A stretch of DNA of 50,228 bases from Mesostigma viride. Lineage: Eukaryota > Streptophyta > Mesostigmatophyceae > Mesostigmatales > Mesostigmataceae. The notes below the pieces were generated by a model. That model was not told the origin of the DNA. It searched no databases and was given only the letters and a program-made list of their open reading frames with translations. The translations under genes and the position numbers were made by a program. Shown in pieces: positions 41,281-49,293 of the stretch. The stretch spans positions 1 to 50,228 of the forward strand of contig RPFO01001669.1 of the NCBI GenBank assembly GCA_009746045.1, written 5' to 3'. The first letter of the stretch is position 1, and each line of letters starts with the position of its first letter.

Positions 41281-41364
41281 GGACTATGCTTGCGTCTGTC
41301 ACTCCCGTGGACTATGCTTGCGTCTGTCACTCCCGTGGACTATGCTCGCATCTGTCACCTGCCT
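41281..41364. repeat. 28 bp tandem repeat, three copies
   Basis: Unit ggactatgcttgcgtctgtc + actcccgt, repeated three times; the last copy is diverged. Lies between the palindrome and the 3' end of the minus-strand gene at 41519. Carries the CCCGTGGA word found in right-hand promoters. Confidence 0.7.
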
Positions 41365-41403
41365 ACGCTGTTTAGGACTTGTGTTTTTTCGCGAAAGTTT
41401 GGG

Positions 41404-41460
41404 TGACTCATTGTTGAGATTGGGCTCATTGTTGGACTTGTGTTTTTTCATTAAAAAATA
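41404..41460 (-). terminator. conserved 3' element of the 41519-42946 gene (minus strand)
   Basis: The minus strand reads TATTTTTTAATGAAAAAACAC (41440-41460) followed by CAACAATGAG (41424-41434) and CAACAATGAGTC (41404-41415). Same layout as the plus-strand genes ending at 39828 and 44434. Confidence 0.55.
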
Positions 41461-41518
41461 AAGGATAGATTACACCCCGTCACGGGGCTAGACTAAGTGT
41501 GTACGAGGACATCCTAAT

Positions 41519-41848
41519 TTACACAACCCTGGCCACCTTGGCGCGAGAACGGGTCACCATCTTCTCCATCTCCCCGCGCTTCCGCGAGGAGCTGCGCAGG
41601 ATCATCTGTGTGATCTGCACGACCGGCGCCGCCTGCTCCACAGCCCGCACCACTGGCGCCTGCTCCTCCTGGCGCCACATGCAGAAGGCGGACGGAATGC
41701 CCTCTGCCTTCCTCCTCTCCTCCTGCAACATCTTCTCCTCGCGCTCCTTCTTCTCCTTCTGCCTCCTCTCCTCCTGCAGCTCCCTCTCCTCCTGCTCAAA
41801 CAGCCTCGACAGCATCATGGTCTTGTGCATCAAGCAATCGGCACGCAT
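41519..41848 (-). CDS. right-hand gene at 42.9 kb, C-terminal coiled-coil fragment
   Basis: Highly charged Glu/Arg/Lys coiled coil (FEQEERELQEERRQKEKKE) followed by a short non-repetitive tail. The frame starts at Met 41848, but this is internal: the preceding frame (41850-41955, with KEDVAK) runs into it across an A4 run at 41850-41853. Last of four pieces of one protein of about 475 residues. Confidence 0.6.
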   Translation of the reverse strand: MRADCLMHKTMMLSRLFEQEERELQEERRQKEKKEREEKMLQEERRKAEGIPSAFCMWRQEEQAPVVRAVEQAAPVVQITQMILRSSSRKRGEMEKMVTRSRAKVARVV

Positions 41849-41950
41849 TTTGCGACATCCTCCTTATCCATATATGTTTTCTTCTCGAAGTCCCCCAGCT
41901 CCTCCGAGAGTTCCTCCTGCAACCGCGCGTGGTAGACCGGAAACTCGTAC

Positions 41951-42284
41951 ATGACCTCTGCTCCAGAGGGATCGCAGCGCGCTCCTTCTTGATATCCGCG
42001 AGCACCGGGGTCAGGCACCAAGCGGGCAAGGCCCTGAACCCCTTGTGGACCCAATAGGGGACGTGCTCGGAGGCCTTCTCCATCCTCTCGGATTCCATCG
42101 GGTCTCGGTAGGGATTCCGCATGTGCACCTTGAACCGGATGTCCCTCAGCCTGCAAACGACTTTCTCCATGTTCTTGATCGCAGGCTCGATGCTCTCGCT
42201 GGTGTCGAGCTGCTCCTCCGAAGGCGCGGACTGGTTGAATACCCATCTGGACTTGGTGACGATCCAGATCAGGTCGTAGGGCAT
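41951..42284 (-). CDS. right-hand gene at 42.9 kb, middle fragment
   Basis: From 42284 (MPYDLIWIVTKSRWVFN) to about 41955 the frame encodes a compact, Trp-containing region (VCRLRDIRFKVHMRNPYRD). After a probable G loss near 41955 the neighbouring frame continues the protein to about 41850. The minus-strand sequence just before 42284 suggests it is joined to the N-terminal fragment across a C-run (CCC/CC) near 42288. Confidence 0.6.
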
Positions 42285-42946
42285 CTCGGGTTGTGGTTGA
42301 AAAAGAACTTCAAAGCGGAAGGCCTGCCCCCGTCGCGACTGATGGAGTGCCTAGACGCGGACGCGCTGAGTTCTTTCTTGCCGTCTTCCGCCTCCCTCAT
42401 CTCGAGCCAGATGCGCCTCTCGTCGAAAAAGTCCTTCCTGCGCACCAGCTCCTTGATGTCCAGCTTCTGGCCCAGCTTCTCGGCGTCCTTGGCGCTCCTC
42501 GAGTGCATAAAGCCGTTCCAGCAGATCTCTTTGGTGGTGTCGCAGAGGAGCTCGATCGTCTTCTCCCTCTGCATGTGCGCCTTCGCCACCAGCTCGTCGT
42601 TGAGGCTGAGCTCGATCTTGTCGTTCCAGTTCTTGGCGTCGCATGACCACGTAATGAAGGTACCCCGCGGAGTGGGCGTGGTGTGGATTTTGGGCGGATC
42701 GTTGAAGAGCTGCACGGACTTCTGGAAAACGCTGCGAGCATTCTTCAAGCCGTGGATGGAGCTGCGATGGCGCTTGAACTTGTCGGTGGAAGGCCTCCCG
42801 CTGTACTCGAACAATGGAAAAGGGAGAGGCTTCTTGAACTTGCCGAAATGCGCCTCGCCTCTGGCCAGATAGATTTCGCGCTTGAGGAAGATATCCCGCT
42901 CGCACAGGAAGATGGCGAGATCCGAGGGGCCTTGGTATTCCGCCAT
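42269..42946 (-). CDS. right-hand gene at 42.9 kb, N-terminal fragment
   Basis: True start at 42946 (MAEYQGPSDLAIFLCERD) in the context cagctATGGC shared with the genes at 43604 and 48810; the longer upstream frame lies in promoter repeats. A GTATAGAAG box lies about 80 bp upstream, with a CT-rich leader between. The fragment is a mixed alpha/beta protein (IELSLNDELVAKAHMQREKT, ICWNGFMHS) with no recognised domain. It shares start context and promoter with the neighbouring divergent gene at 43604, so they may be co-regulated. Confidence 0.7.
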   Translation of the reverse strand: MAEYQGPSDLAIFLCERDIFLKREIYLARGEAHFGKFKKPLPFPLFEYSGRPSTDKFKRHRSSIHGLKNARSVFQKSVQLFNDPPKIHTTPTPRGTFITWSCDAKNWNDKIELSLNDELVAKAHMQREKTIELLCDTTKEICWNGFMHSRSAKDAEKLGQKLDIKELVRRKDFFDERRIWLEMREAEDGKKELSASASRHSISRDGGRPSALKFFFNHNPRCPTT

Positions 42947-43603
42947 AGCTGCGAAAGTGTGAGAGGAGAGTGTTGGGTGCGTTGAGCGAGTGGGATGCGA
43001 GTGGCGAGACGAGGTGGGGAGGCGGCTTCTATACCTTGCTGCCACTTCTTGACGAGATCTCCCGTGGTCGAGTGCTGAAGTCCGCATATCGCTTCGTGGC
43101 TCGCCACGAGCCGCTAGATAGGCGCGTGCAACCGTAACCGTCGTCGTAACCGCGTAAAAGTGCCCCCGTGGACACTGGCGACCACGGGATTTTTTTCTTC
43201 TAGAAGCGTAACCGTAACTGTCTTGTCCCCGTGGACCGTGGAAGGCCACGGGATTTTTTCCGCGGCGGCGTAACCGTAACTATCCGATTCCGTAACCGCG
43301 CAAAAGTTTCCCCGTGGACAAAGTAACCGCCGGATATTTTTTCCCGTGGCTGCGTGGCCGCGAAAACCCTGTCCCCGTGGACAAAGTAACCGCCGGAAAG
43401 TTCTCCCGTGGCAGCGTGGCCGCGCAAATAAATATCCCCGTGGTGGACCGCGGCCCAGTAACGGCCGAAAAGTGGCTACGTGGCTAATTCAGCACCTTGT
43501 AACCGCCCGGCGGCCTGGAAGGTATAAAACCCGGTGCACGACCACGGGGCTCTCACCTCGCTCTCACTAGCACCTGATATCTAACTCTCTCTCTCTCTCA
43601 GCT
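42947..43603. promoter_or_regulatory. divergent promoter region rich in CCCGTGGA and GTAACCG words
   Basis: 657 bp between two divergent right-hand genes. Contains CCCCGTGGACAAAGTAACCG twice (43312 and 43373), further CCCCGTGGAC copies at 43161 and 43226, and many GTAACCG words. TATAAAA lies at 43523-43529 (81 bp before ATG 43604), and TATAG on the minus strand near 43026. Just before 43604 the leader reads ctaactctctctctctctcag, which looks like a splice acceptor (branch-like CTAAC, pyrimidine tract, CAG). No reading frame is convincing here. Confidence 0.6.
43523..43529 (+). promoter_or_regulatory. TATA box of the gene at 43604
   Basis: TATAAAA exactly 81 bp before the ATG, the same distance as for the gene at 39088. 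Confidence 0.65.
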
Positions 43604-44434
43604 ATGGCCGACCAGTCCACTTTGGTGACGTACAAAGTCCCAGAGCTTTATGAACTCCGTCAGAAAACTGATCCCTTCGGTGACTTCTCTGAGTACAATG
43701 TCTTGTGCGTGGGGGAACTCGATGTTGTGGGAGCACTCGCGGCTGAAACCGTGCGAACGGGGATGTGTACGATCACCAAGGTGACAGCTCACGTTATGGA
43801 GCGCTATGCGAGCATGGGGGGCTTCGCAACCTCTCTGGACATGCTTTATGCGCATTGCATGCTCGTTTCTCCCACTAATGCCAAGAACAGCAAATGTGTG
43901 GCTTCTTATGGGATGACCGTGAGGGACGGGAAAGTGGTCAAAACAAGGCCTTTCGGCTTTGACGCGGTATGGAATCCTTCCCCGGAGCTGATCCTGGTCA
44001 ACTGGCCCATCAACACGGCTAAGCAGCCTTACACGATTCTCAACGTGGGCATCATCTGGCCTCCGGCGTTCTCCGTGGCCGACATGACCGAGAAGGATCT
44101 GCTTCCCTCCGCCCCCGGCGCCCCGAAGACGCGCTTGGAGAAAGCCATTGAGAGATATAACATCCCCCTGAGAGGTCACTGGATGCCTATCACCTCTCGC
44201 CTGGTTTCCGCGGACCAGCTCGCTGGACCCACGGAGGAAATTCAGGAAATTCAAAGGAAGAAAGAAGCGGCTTGGGTGGAGATTCAGGATGCTGAGAAAC
44301 GTGCCTGGCAGGAGCAGTGCCAGAGGATCCGGGAAGACCACATTGATAGGATGCAGGCCGAGATGAAAAAGGCTAATCCTTCCACTGAAATTGTCGTTGC
44401 TGGAAAGCAAGTGGATGTATCTCTGGTTCAGTAA
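43604..44434 (+). CDS. unknown right-hand protein with C-terminal coiled coil, 276 aa
   Basis: Starts MADQSTLVTYKVPELYEL in the shared cagctATGGC context. Residues 1-165 are mixed strand/helix and look globular (NVLCVGELDVVGALAAETV, YTILNVGIIWPPAF). The last 100 are a charged coiled coil (EIQEIQRKKEAAWVEIQDAE). No frameshift. Layout resembles the small multimeric movement or capsid-like proteins of some viruses, but I cannot name a family. The 3' end carries the conserved element 13 bp after the stop. Confidence 0.75.
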   Translation: MADQSTLVTYKVPELYELRQKTDPFGDFSEYNVLCVGELDVVGALAAETVRTGMCTITKVTAHVMERYASMGGFATSLDMLYAHCMLVSPTNAKNSKCVASYGMTVRDGKVVKTRPFGFDAVWNPSPELILVNWPINTAKQPYTILNVGIIWPPAFSVADMTEKDLLPSAPGAPKTRLEKAIERYNIPLRGHWMPITSRLVSADQLAGPTEEIQEIQRKKEAAWVEIQDAEKRAWQEQCQRIREDHIDRMQAEMKKANPSTEIVVAGKQVDVSLVQ

Positions 44435-44446
44435 ATGATCCTTGTG

Positions 44447-44504
44447 TATTATTTTTATTAATGAAAAACCATTTTCACACAAACTTGAATACCAACAATG
44501 AGTC
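44447..44504 (+). terminator. conserved 3' element
   Basis: TATTATTTTTATTAATGAAA from 44447, then CAACAATGAGTC at 44493-44504. Confidence 0.55.
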
Positions 44505-44818
44505 AAACACAATTGCATGCCAAGTGGCAAAATACTTCAAGTAGTATTTCCGGACGGGTCCGTACACTATCCGTAAGTCGTAACTGAAACCCTGTTGATA
44601 AGCCCATACGGCGTCGCGTCGTTGGTAACCGAATTCCCGTGGATAAGGCCGTACAGCGCCGCGCCACTCGTAACCGAAATCCAGTGGATAAGTAACCGAA
44701 ACTCTGTGTCCCCGTGGACAGCCGCTCCCGAGAGGTACAAAGACTCCAAGTTTGCGACTTGTTTCCCATCTCGCTCTCGTTTTCTCTCGCGCAATCCCTC
44801 TTGCACTCTCATCCATCC
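44505..44818. promoter_or_regulatory. promoter region of the CxxC-rich gene
   Basis: Contains GTAACCGAA-type words and CCCGTGGATAAG / CAGTGGATAAG / CCCCGTGGACAG, a direct-repeat series at about 44638-44725. A TATA-like TACAAAG at 44736 is 83 bp before the ATG at 44819. The CT-rich leader follows. No gene seen. Confidence 0.5.
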
Positions 44819-45796
44819 ATGGCTCCCGCTACCAGGTCCTCTGTTCGCCTCAACAACACCCCGCTGTTCCCTCTCTCCTTGGCAGCCATATCCAAGCGAA
44901 AGAAGCACGCCTGCAAGAAGCCTGTCCTCGTGGAGCACAGCGACGAGTCGAACCCCGTCAAGGACTCCGCTTTCGACTTGGTGAGGCCGCGTATCTGCGA
45001 CACCTGTTTCCACATGCCGACGGACTTTTTCTACCTCTTCAAAAACGACCAAGGCTCCGTCGAGTGCAAGTGCGATGGCTGCGTCAAGGCCATCCCTCAA
45101 ATCGCCGACTTCGTGCACAAGTACTCGGATTCGCTCATGCGCTACCGAGTCCCTGAGCAAGATACGCCACCTCGCCGCTCCTATTCGTGCGTGGAGTGCA
45201 TGTCGTACGTCACTGGAGCTGCCTTCGTCCACGATACGCCTGCAACGCAGCATATGCGCAACAAGACCACTCTGTGCGAGCCCTGCTACCAAAAGAAGGT
45301 CGTGATCGCACTTCGCAAGTTGAAGGTGGCCGAGAACGAAGACAAAACACAAAAGGAGAACGAGCTCGTGCAGAGTTTCGTGAGGGACTGGAAGATGGAC
45401 ACGCAGGTCGGGGAGCAAGGGACTTCTCTCTACCTGCAGAACTCGAACGTGGCGAGCTGTTGGCCCCCGAAGGAGTGCTCCACCTGCACGGTGAGGTTCT
45501 TGCACGACGTCATGTCTGCCTATATTGTCCCGGACCAGTTCTCGGACCAGATCCGCGTCCGCTGCCACAATTGCGCAAGGAACGCGCCCTTCAAGGCGAA
45601 GATCCTCTTGGAGGGGTACAGCCAAGACAACGGCATGAAGAAGCTCCTGGAAAAACCAAAAGACCAGAGGGACGAGTTTGTCCCCCTCGGAGTCAACTTG
45701 CAGCCCATGAACAGAGCCGAGGAGAAGCAGTTCCTCCGCGGCGTGCTTGACCTTCTCGTGACTGAGGGAATTCCTGCGCTCTTCGGGCGCAAGTGA
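44819..45796 (+). CDS. CxxC-rich zinc-binding protein, 325 aa
   Basis: ATG at 44819 (MAPATRSSVRLNNTPL); the upstream in-frame Met (44714) lies before the leader. The protein carries six CxxC pairs: RICDTC, CKCDGC, CVEC, CEPC, CSTC and CHNC, spread over residues about 60-260. This implies several zinc ribbons. The first, CDTC-x4-PTDFFY, resembles CRDCGLRFP-type motifs of the gene at 39088. Basic, soluble, without membrane segments. Possible RNA or protein binding regulator. Same promoter and 3' element plan as neighbours. No frameshift. Confidence 0.75.
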   Translation: MAPATRSSVRLNNTPLFPLSLAAISKRKKHACKKPVLVEHSDESNPVKDSAFDLVRPRICDTCFHMPTDFFYLFKNDQGSVECKCDGCVKAIPQIADFVHKYSDSLMRYRVPEQDTPPRRSYSCVECMSYVTGAAFVHDTPATQHMRNKTTLCEPCYQKKVVIALRKLKVAENEDKTQKENELVQSFVRDWKMDTQVGEQGTSLYLQNSNVASCWPPKECSTCTVRFLHDVMSAYIVPDQFSDQIRVRCHNCARNAPFKAKILLEGYSQDNGMKKLLEKPKDQRDEFVPLGVNLQPMNRAEEKQFLRGVLDLLVTEGIPALFGRK

Positions 45797-45825
45797 TGCA
45801 GTATAGGAAACACGATTGAGTGATA

Positions 45826-45850
45826 TTATTTATTTTTATAATGAAAAGAC
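45826..45850 (+). terminator. 3' element variant after the CxxC-rich gene
   Basis: TATTTATTTTTATAATGAAA, matching the conserved 3' element, about 30 bp after the stop and just before the small membrane gene's ATG. Confidence 0.4.
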
Positions 45851-45851
45851 A

Positions 45852-46055
45852 ATGATCATTGTGTCCATCATCAAAGCACTACTGCTGTACTATCTCATAC
45901 TCGCGAACATAGCCTTAGCATACGACCACCTGTATTCGGGGCACACGCGCGAATCGTACGAAACCTACCCCTTATCTAAACGTATTAAGCTTGCATTGTT
46001 CACGCCCGTATTTATTCCGGCCATGGTCCTATTCGGGGGGCCTTGGGGGCGCTAA
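45852..46055 (+). CDS. small membrane protein, N-terminal fragment
   Basis: ATG at 45852 (MIIVSIIKALLLYYLILAN) with a signal-anchor-like segment, a polar loop, and a second weakly hydrophobic stretch (ALFTPVFIPAMVLFGG). The frame stops at 46055 just after a G6 run (46036-46041) and a G5 run. Sequence in the neighbouring frame continues as a plausible cytosolic tail, so the gene probably extends to 46257. Weak promoter evidence: it starts inside the 3' region of the previous gene. Confidence 0.45.
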   Translation: MIIVSIIKALLLYYLILANIALAYDHLYSGHTRESYETYPLSKRIKLALFTPVFIPAMVLFGGPWGR

Positions 46056-46257
46056 CCCCCCACCCGCTGGAAGACCACGGGACTTAGCCGATTTTCACAA
46101 GTCGCGCAACCCGGGAAAACGGGTCACTTTCGCGGAGCGTAGTAAGGGCCCGAAGATGTTTTGCCACGGGAATCCCGCGGTAGGTGCCTTACTACAAAAA
46201 CCTAAAGTGACCCCCTTTTGGAGGGCTGACAGACATGCACAGGACTTGGACAAATGA
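46030..46257 (+). CDS. small membrane protein, C-terminal fragment with an RVxF motif
   Basis: Open frame from about 46030 to 46257 carrying a basic tail: NPPPAGRPRDLADFHKSRNP, then GKRVTFAERSKG at about 46109-46144. K-R-V-T-F fits the RVxF docking motif of protein phosphatase 1, best known from regulators such as GADD34. Ends RHAQDLDK. Most likely the C-terminus of the membrane protein at 45852. The motif is short and the frame link is inferred. Confidence 0.4.
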   Translation, partial: YSGGLGGANPPPAGRPRDLADFHKSRNPGKRVTFAERSKGPKMFCHGNPAVGALLQKPKVTPFWRADRHAQDLDK

Positions 46258-46388
46258 CATGGCATTCCTCGTGGTAAAGCATGGAAATAAACACATGTAA
46301 TGATATTTATTAATGAAACAATTCTTTATTCCAGATTATATTGCATCATTACATTGCATTGGTCACACGTAAACCTTGTCAGTACTAT

Positions 46389-47533
46389 TTACTGGTCCTC
46401 ATCATCAGAGGATCCCTCCTTTTGATTTCCCTCATCAGGGATGAAGGGCATGTCCTTGGTTCCTCTCCCCTGAGTCTTTCTGGCCTGCTCAGCAGCAGCA
46501 GCCTGATCAATGGCAGCCTGCTCAAAAGCAGCCTGCTTGGCAGCCAGCTTGGCTGCCTGCTTGGCAGCTTGCTTGGCAGCGCGCCTGGCAGCTCTATCAG
46601 GATCAAGTTGCTCGTCAGGAACAGGCTGCTGCCCCCCAGAAGCGGCTGGTCAATAAAAACAGGTTGCTGCACGTAAAATGACCCCTGCTGGGGAGCAGGC
46701 TGCTGCAAAAAAACAGATGCCTGCTGGGGAGCTGGCTGGAATACTGGCTGGGGAGCTGGCTGGAATACTGGCTGGGGAGCTGGCTGGGCAACAGGTACAT
46801 ACACAGCAGCCTGTCTTGCGATGAGGTCAGCCAGCTGCTTTTGCACTGCTGCCTTCTCTTCTTCTGACTTCTTGAGCCGCTCTGCAATCTCATCTGAATC
46901 CATCTTGGTCTTGGGAGGCGTTTCGTTGTGCGAAGGTTCGTCGTTGCTCTGATAGCTCTGCTCTTGTTCGTCTTGTTCCACCGTCTGTGGGCGGCTCTCA
47001 CGTCGAAGCCGCTTTGTTTGCGGCTCGTGTGCTGCATTGCGCTCTGCCTGGATTTCATTCCAGCGCCGCCTAACATCGGTGTGGTCGGCCCTGTTTCCAG
47101 CCTTGCACTTCGCCTTGGTGCTGACAAAATCCTGCACAAACGAGGCTACTGCTGCGTCGCAGTTGCTTGCAAGCATGTCGATAGGCTCCCAGCTGAATTT
47201 CTGTATTTTCTGACCTTTGACGGCGCATTCCATAAGGTGTTCTTTCGTAAAATCCCACTCAATCAGGAGCAAGAGATTGTCGCCTTCGAACTTTGCATCT
47301 GAAATAGAAGCTATCTCCCATTCATCACGCTCCTTGTGAGGAAGCCCATAGCCAGATGGGCCGACATCGGTCTGCATCATGGCACGCTTTTCCTCCCTGA
47401 CCTTGACACGCTTACTTTTCGTGTCTGCATATTCTTCTTGGTGAAAAGTGGACTCCATCTTGTGGAGCCGCCGCCCCACATGGGTAAAAAGGGACGTGAG
47501 CGGTATTTTCTTTAAAATAGTTTCATGATCCAT
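46389..47533 (-). CDS. chromodomain-like protein with Gln/Pro/Ala-rich tail, about 380 aa
   Basis: Start at 47533 (gccATGGATC, MDHETILKKIP). Residues 71-136 resemble a chromodomain: DEWEIASISD opens like E-Y-x-V-E-x-I, LLLLIEWDF matches the 'LVKWkgy' strand, and FSWEPIDML matches 'nTWEP-xnL'. Trp72, Trp93 and Phe95 occupy the aromatic-cage positions that bind methyl-lysine. An insert precedes the WEP motif. Then come a charged linker, a coiled coil, and Pro/Gln repeats (QPAPQPVFQPAPQPVF). Near 46636 a G6 run shifts the frame: the real tail is Ala/Gln/Lys-rich (AARRAAKQAAKQAAK) and ends at 46389. Known chromodomain role: histone-tail reading. Inference: host chromatin targeting or control. Confidence 0.7.
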
Positions 47534-48091
47534 GGCTGCCTGCCACAAATTCCTCCTTGTATGCTCGACAGGCCTTTGCTTTTATTTATTGTTAAAAGCC
47601 TTCATGGCGGCGACTGGCCAGTGGGTCGACCGCAAGGGCCGACTGGCCAGGGCGAATCTATTTATACAAGTCCGTGGCTTGCCAGTAACTACAATTATGA
47701 ATTGTGAGCGCCACTCCGTTGGTACTTTGTCAGTAATTAAAATTGCACAAGTCCCGAGCACCGTGTCATACGCCCTTACTTCTGTCGTACGCAGTACCGG
47801 CGCGGCGTTAGGCGTGTTTCTGTGCAAAGTCCCGAATTTTCACCAAGTCCTGGGCACTAAGGGGGCCGTGCTAGTAAGTGTAGCTCCTAAACGGCTAAGT
47901 CTTTTTGAATTCTGTCACTTGCACCCTGTTTGGTATGCTCAGTATATGCTACGTACCTATTGCATTTGTTAATTGGCCTATTTATAATGCATGAGATGTG
48001 AGGACTCTTTGTTTACGTAATTGCTTTTATTAGAAAATAAAATACAGTAATCATTTCAACACTCCTTTTCTCAATGTAGGAGTGGAAGTAC
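47534..48091. other. 558 bp intergenic region with TATA boxes and a 3' element
   Basis: The minus strand has TATAAATAG (47656-47666) and an ataaataaaag box (47580-47590) upstream of the chromodomain-like gene. The 48092 gene's 3' region (minus strand TTTTATTTTCTAATAAAAGC at 48025-48044) lies at the right. A frame on the plus strand from 47532 starts within the other gene's first codons and has no protein-like features. The word AACGGCTAAGT (47890-47900) recurs at 49120. Confidence 0.5.
47656..47666 (-). promoter_or_regulatory. TATA box of the chromodomain-like gene
   Basis: The minus strand reads gTATAAATAga, about 125 bp before the ATG. A second A/T box lies closer (47580-47590). Confidence 0.5.
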
Positions 48092-48810
48092 TTATTTGTA
48101 CATCGCATGCGCCTTCCTCCGTTCATGGCTTGGCTTCAAAAGGCTGCACTCCCTGCAGCTGACATAGCCATTGGCCAGTTGGTTCTTCCACACGTCTAAC
48201 TCCCAATTGCACAGTTCCTCCATCTTCTGCATCCGGGGGGGCGGTGGTGAGGAGCCACGCTTGTCTCGAGGGCCTTGCGCACCGCCTCCTTCATGCGATT
48301 GATGAGCTCGAGACCGTGCTCTTCTGCCGTGCGTTCCTTCTCGAGATCCGGCACGGACTTGATGTACTCGTGAGCGACAAGGTCAGCGTCGTGTCCGAAG
48401 ACGATGACAGCCCAGAACATCTTGTCAAACACATTCTGGGCAAGGCACGCCAGATGCTTCCTGTAGCAGTGAGCCTCGGCGACCCACCTCTTCGCTTGAC
48501 GGAGAAAGATATAGGGCTTCTTGCCAATCAGCAACCGCTTGCAAATCTTGAGATCGCATGAAGTCATGTGGCGCAGCTCGCCAGGGTTCCTTCGGCGTCT
48601 GCGGGAGCGCATCTGAATCTCCTTCTCAATGGCATTCAGCAGCTCAGTGGCTTCGATCGTCTTTTCCTCTTTCACCTTCTCAAACTGGACCTGCGTGGCC
48701 TTGTTGATTCCACACAGTTTGGGCCACGAGAGCTCCACGAGGCGGTGCACGATTTCTGCAGGCAGGCTGTCGAAGGTGGCAGCCATAGCTGGTTTCGCGG
48801 AGTCAGCCAT
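48092..48810 (-). CDS. F-box-like protein with C-terminal CxxC motif (one apparent frameshift)
   Basis: Start at 48810 (acagctATGGC, MADSAKPAMAATFDSLPAE). Residues about 13-45, FDSLPAEIVHRLVELSWPKL, resemble an F-box (L-P-x-E-I...L), which in viruses often recruits SCF ubiquitin ligase; this is a weak match. A basic helical region follows (MRSRRRRRNPGELRH). One frame stops at 48196, but after a C7 run (48235-48241) another frame continues (NWELDVWKNQLANGYVSCRE) with CRECSLLKPSHERR, a CxxC-x3-KP motif like the gene at 39088, to a TAA at 48092. TATA-like tctattaag about 70 bp upstream. Confidence 0.65.
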
Positions 48811-48918
48811 AGCTGTTTTCGTGGTAGTGGTGGATGGAGAGGAGGATAGCTGCGAGAGTTGTTGCGTCTCGCGACTTAATAGACGAAGGGATATCCACAG
48901 CTGCCACGGGATTGGTCC

Positions 48919-48979
48919 GCGTCCTGTGGATAAGCGCGGCGCGAGCGCGACGCGCGCGTCCTGTGGATAAGCGCGGCGC
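48919..48979. repeat. 24 bp direct repeat, two copies
   Basis: gcgtcctgtggataagcgcg followed by gcgc, at 48919 and 48956 (37 bp period). Contains the TGTGGATAAG relative of the CCCGTGGAC word. Confidence 0.75.
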
Positions 48980-49075
48980 AAATACGGAACGGCGCGGCGC
49001 GAGTACGGACCGGTGCACGTCCACGGGATTCTGCCACGTGGCACGTGCCATTCCCCGTGGTGACGGCGCCAGAAG

Positions 49076-49090
49076 TATAAATATAAAACC
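49076..49090 (+). promoter_or_regulatory. orphan plus-strand TATA box
   Basis: TATAAATATAAAACC, as strong as any TATA box in the window. Downstream to 49293 there is only a five-codon frame (ATG at 49191), and beyond that the antisense of the RING-like gene. May drive a non-coding or antisense transcript. Confidence 0.5.
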
Positions 49091-49213
49091 GCGCCAAATT
49101 CAAATTTTTGCCAAGTCTCAACGGCTAAGTATTATTAAATTTGGACACTTGGGACGTGTGCAATTGTTAATTTTACTTTGATTGCAAGCATGGAAAATAA
49201 GACATGATGTTCG

Positions 49214-49240
49214 TGTGAATTGTTTTCATTAAAAATATAA
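49214..49240 (-). terminator. conserved 3' element of the RING-like gene
   Basis: The minus strand reads TATATTTTTAATGAAAACAA then TTCAC, 54 bp downstream of the stop. Confidence 0.55.
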
Positions 49241-49293
49241 TTACTCTTTAATTGTACACAAGTCCACGGGACTAGAGAGATTCTCTGAACTAT

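Larger units (their letters stand above)
48811..49293. promoter_or_regulatory. promoter region with direct repeats, E-box palindromes and an orphan TATA box
   Basis: Contains two 24 bp copies of gcgtcctgtggataagcgcg plus gcgc (48919-48942, 48956-48979), GCCACGTGGC (49033-49042) and the overlapping palindrome GCACGTGC (49041-49048). A plus-strand TATAAATATAAAA lies at 49076-49088 with no long gene after it. The right part is the 3' region of the RING-like gene, with TATTTTTAATGAAAACAATT on the minus strand at 49214-49240. Confidence 0.5.

Noticed and set aside
40098-41302. Several 60-120 codon frames over the palindrome (translations rich in LHYLH)
   Set aside because: They are simply the ggagatagt repeat read in different frames; no start context, promoter or protein-like sequence.
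47532-47972. A 146-codon plus-strand frame
   Set aside because: Begins in the first codons of the chromodomain-like gene on the other strand and crosses its TATA boxes; no domain or conserved motif.
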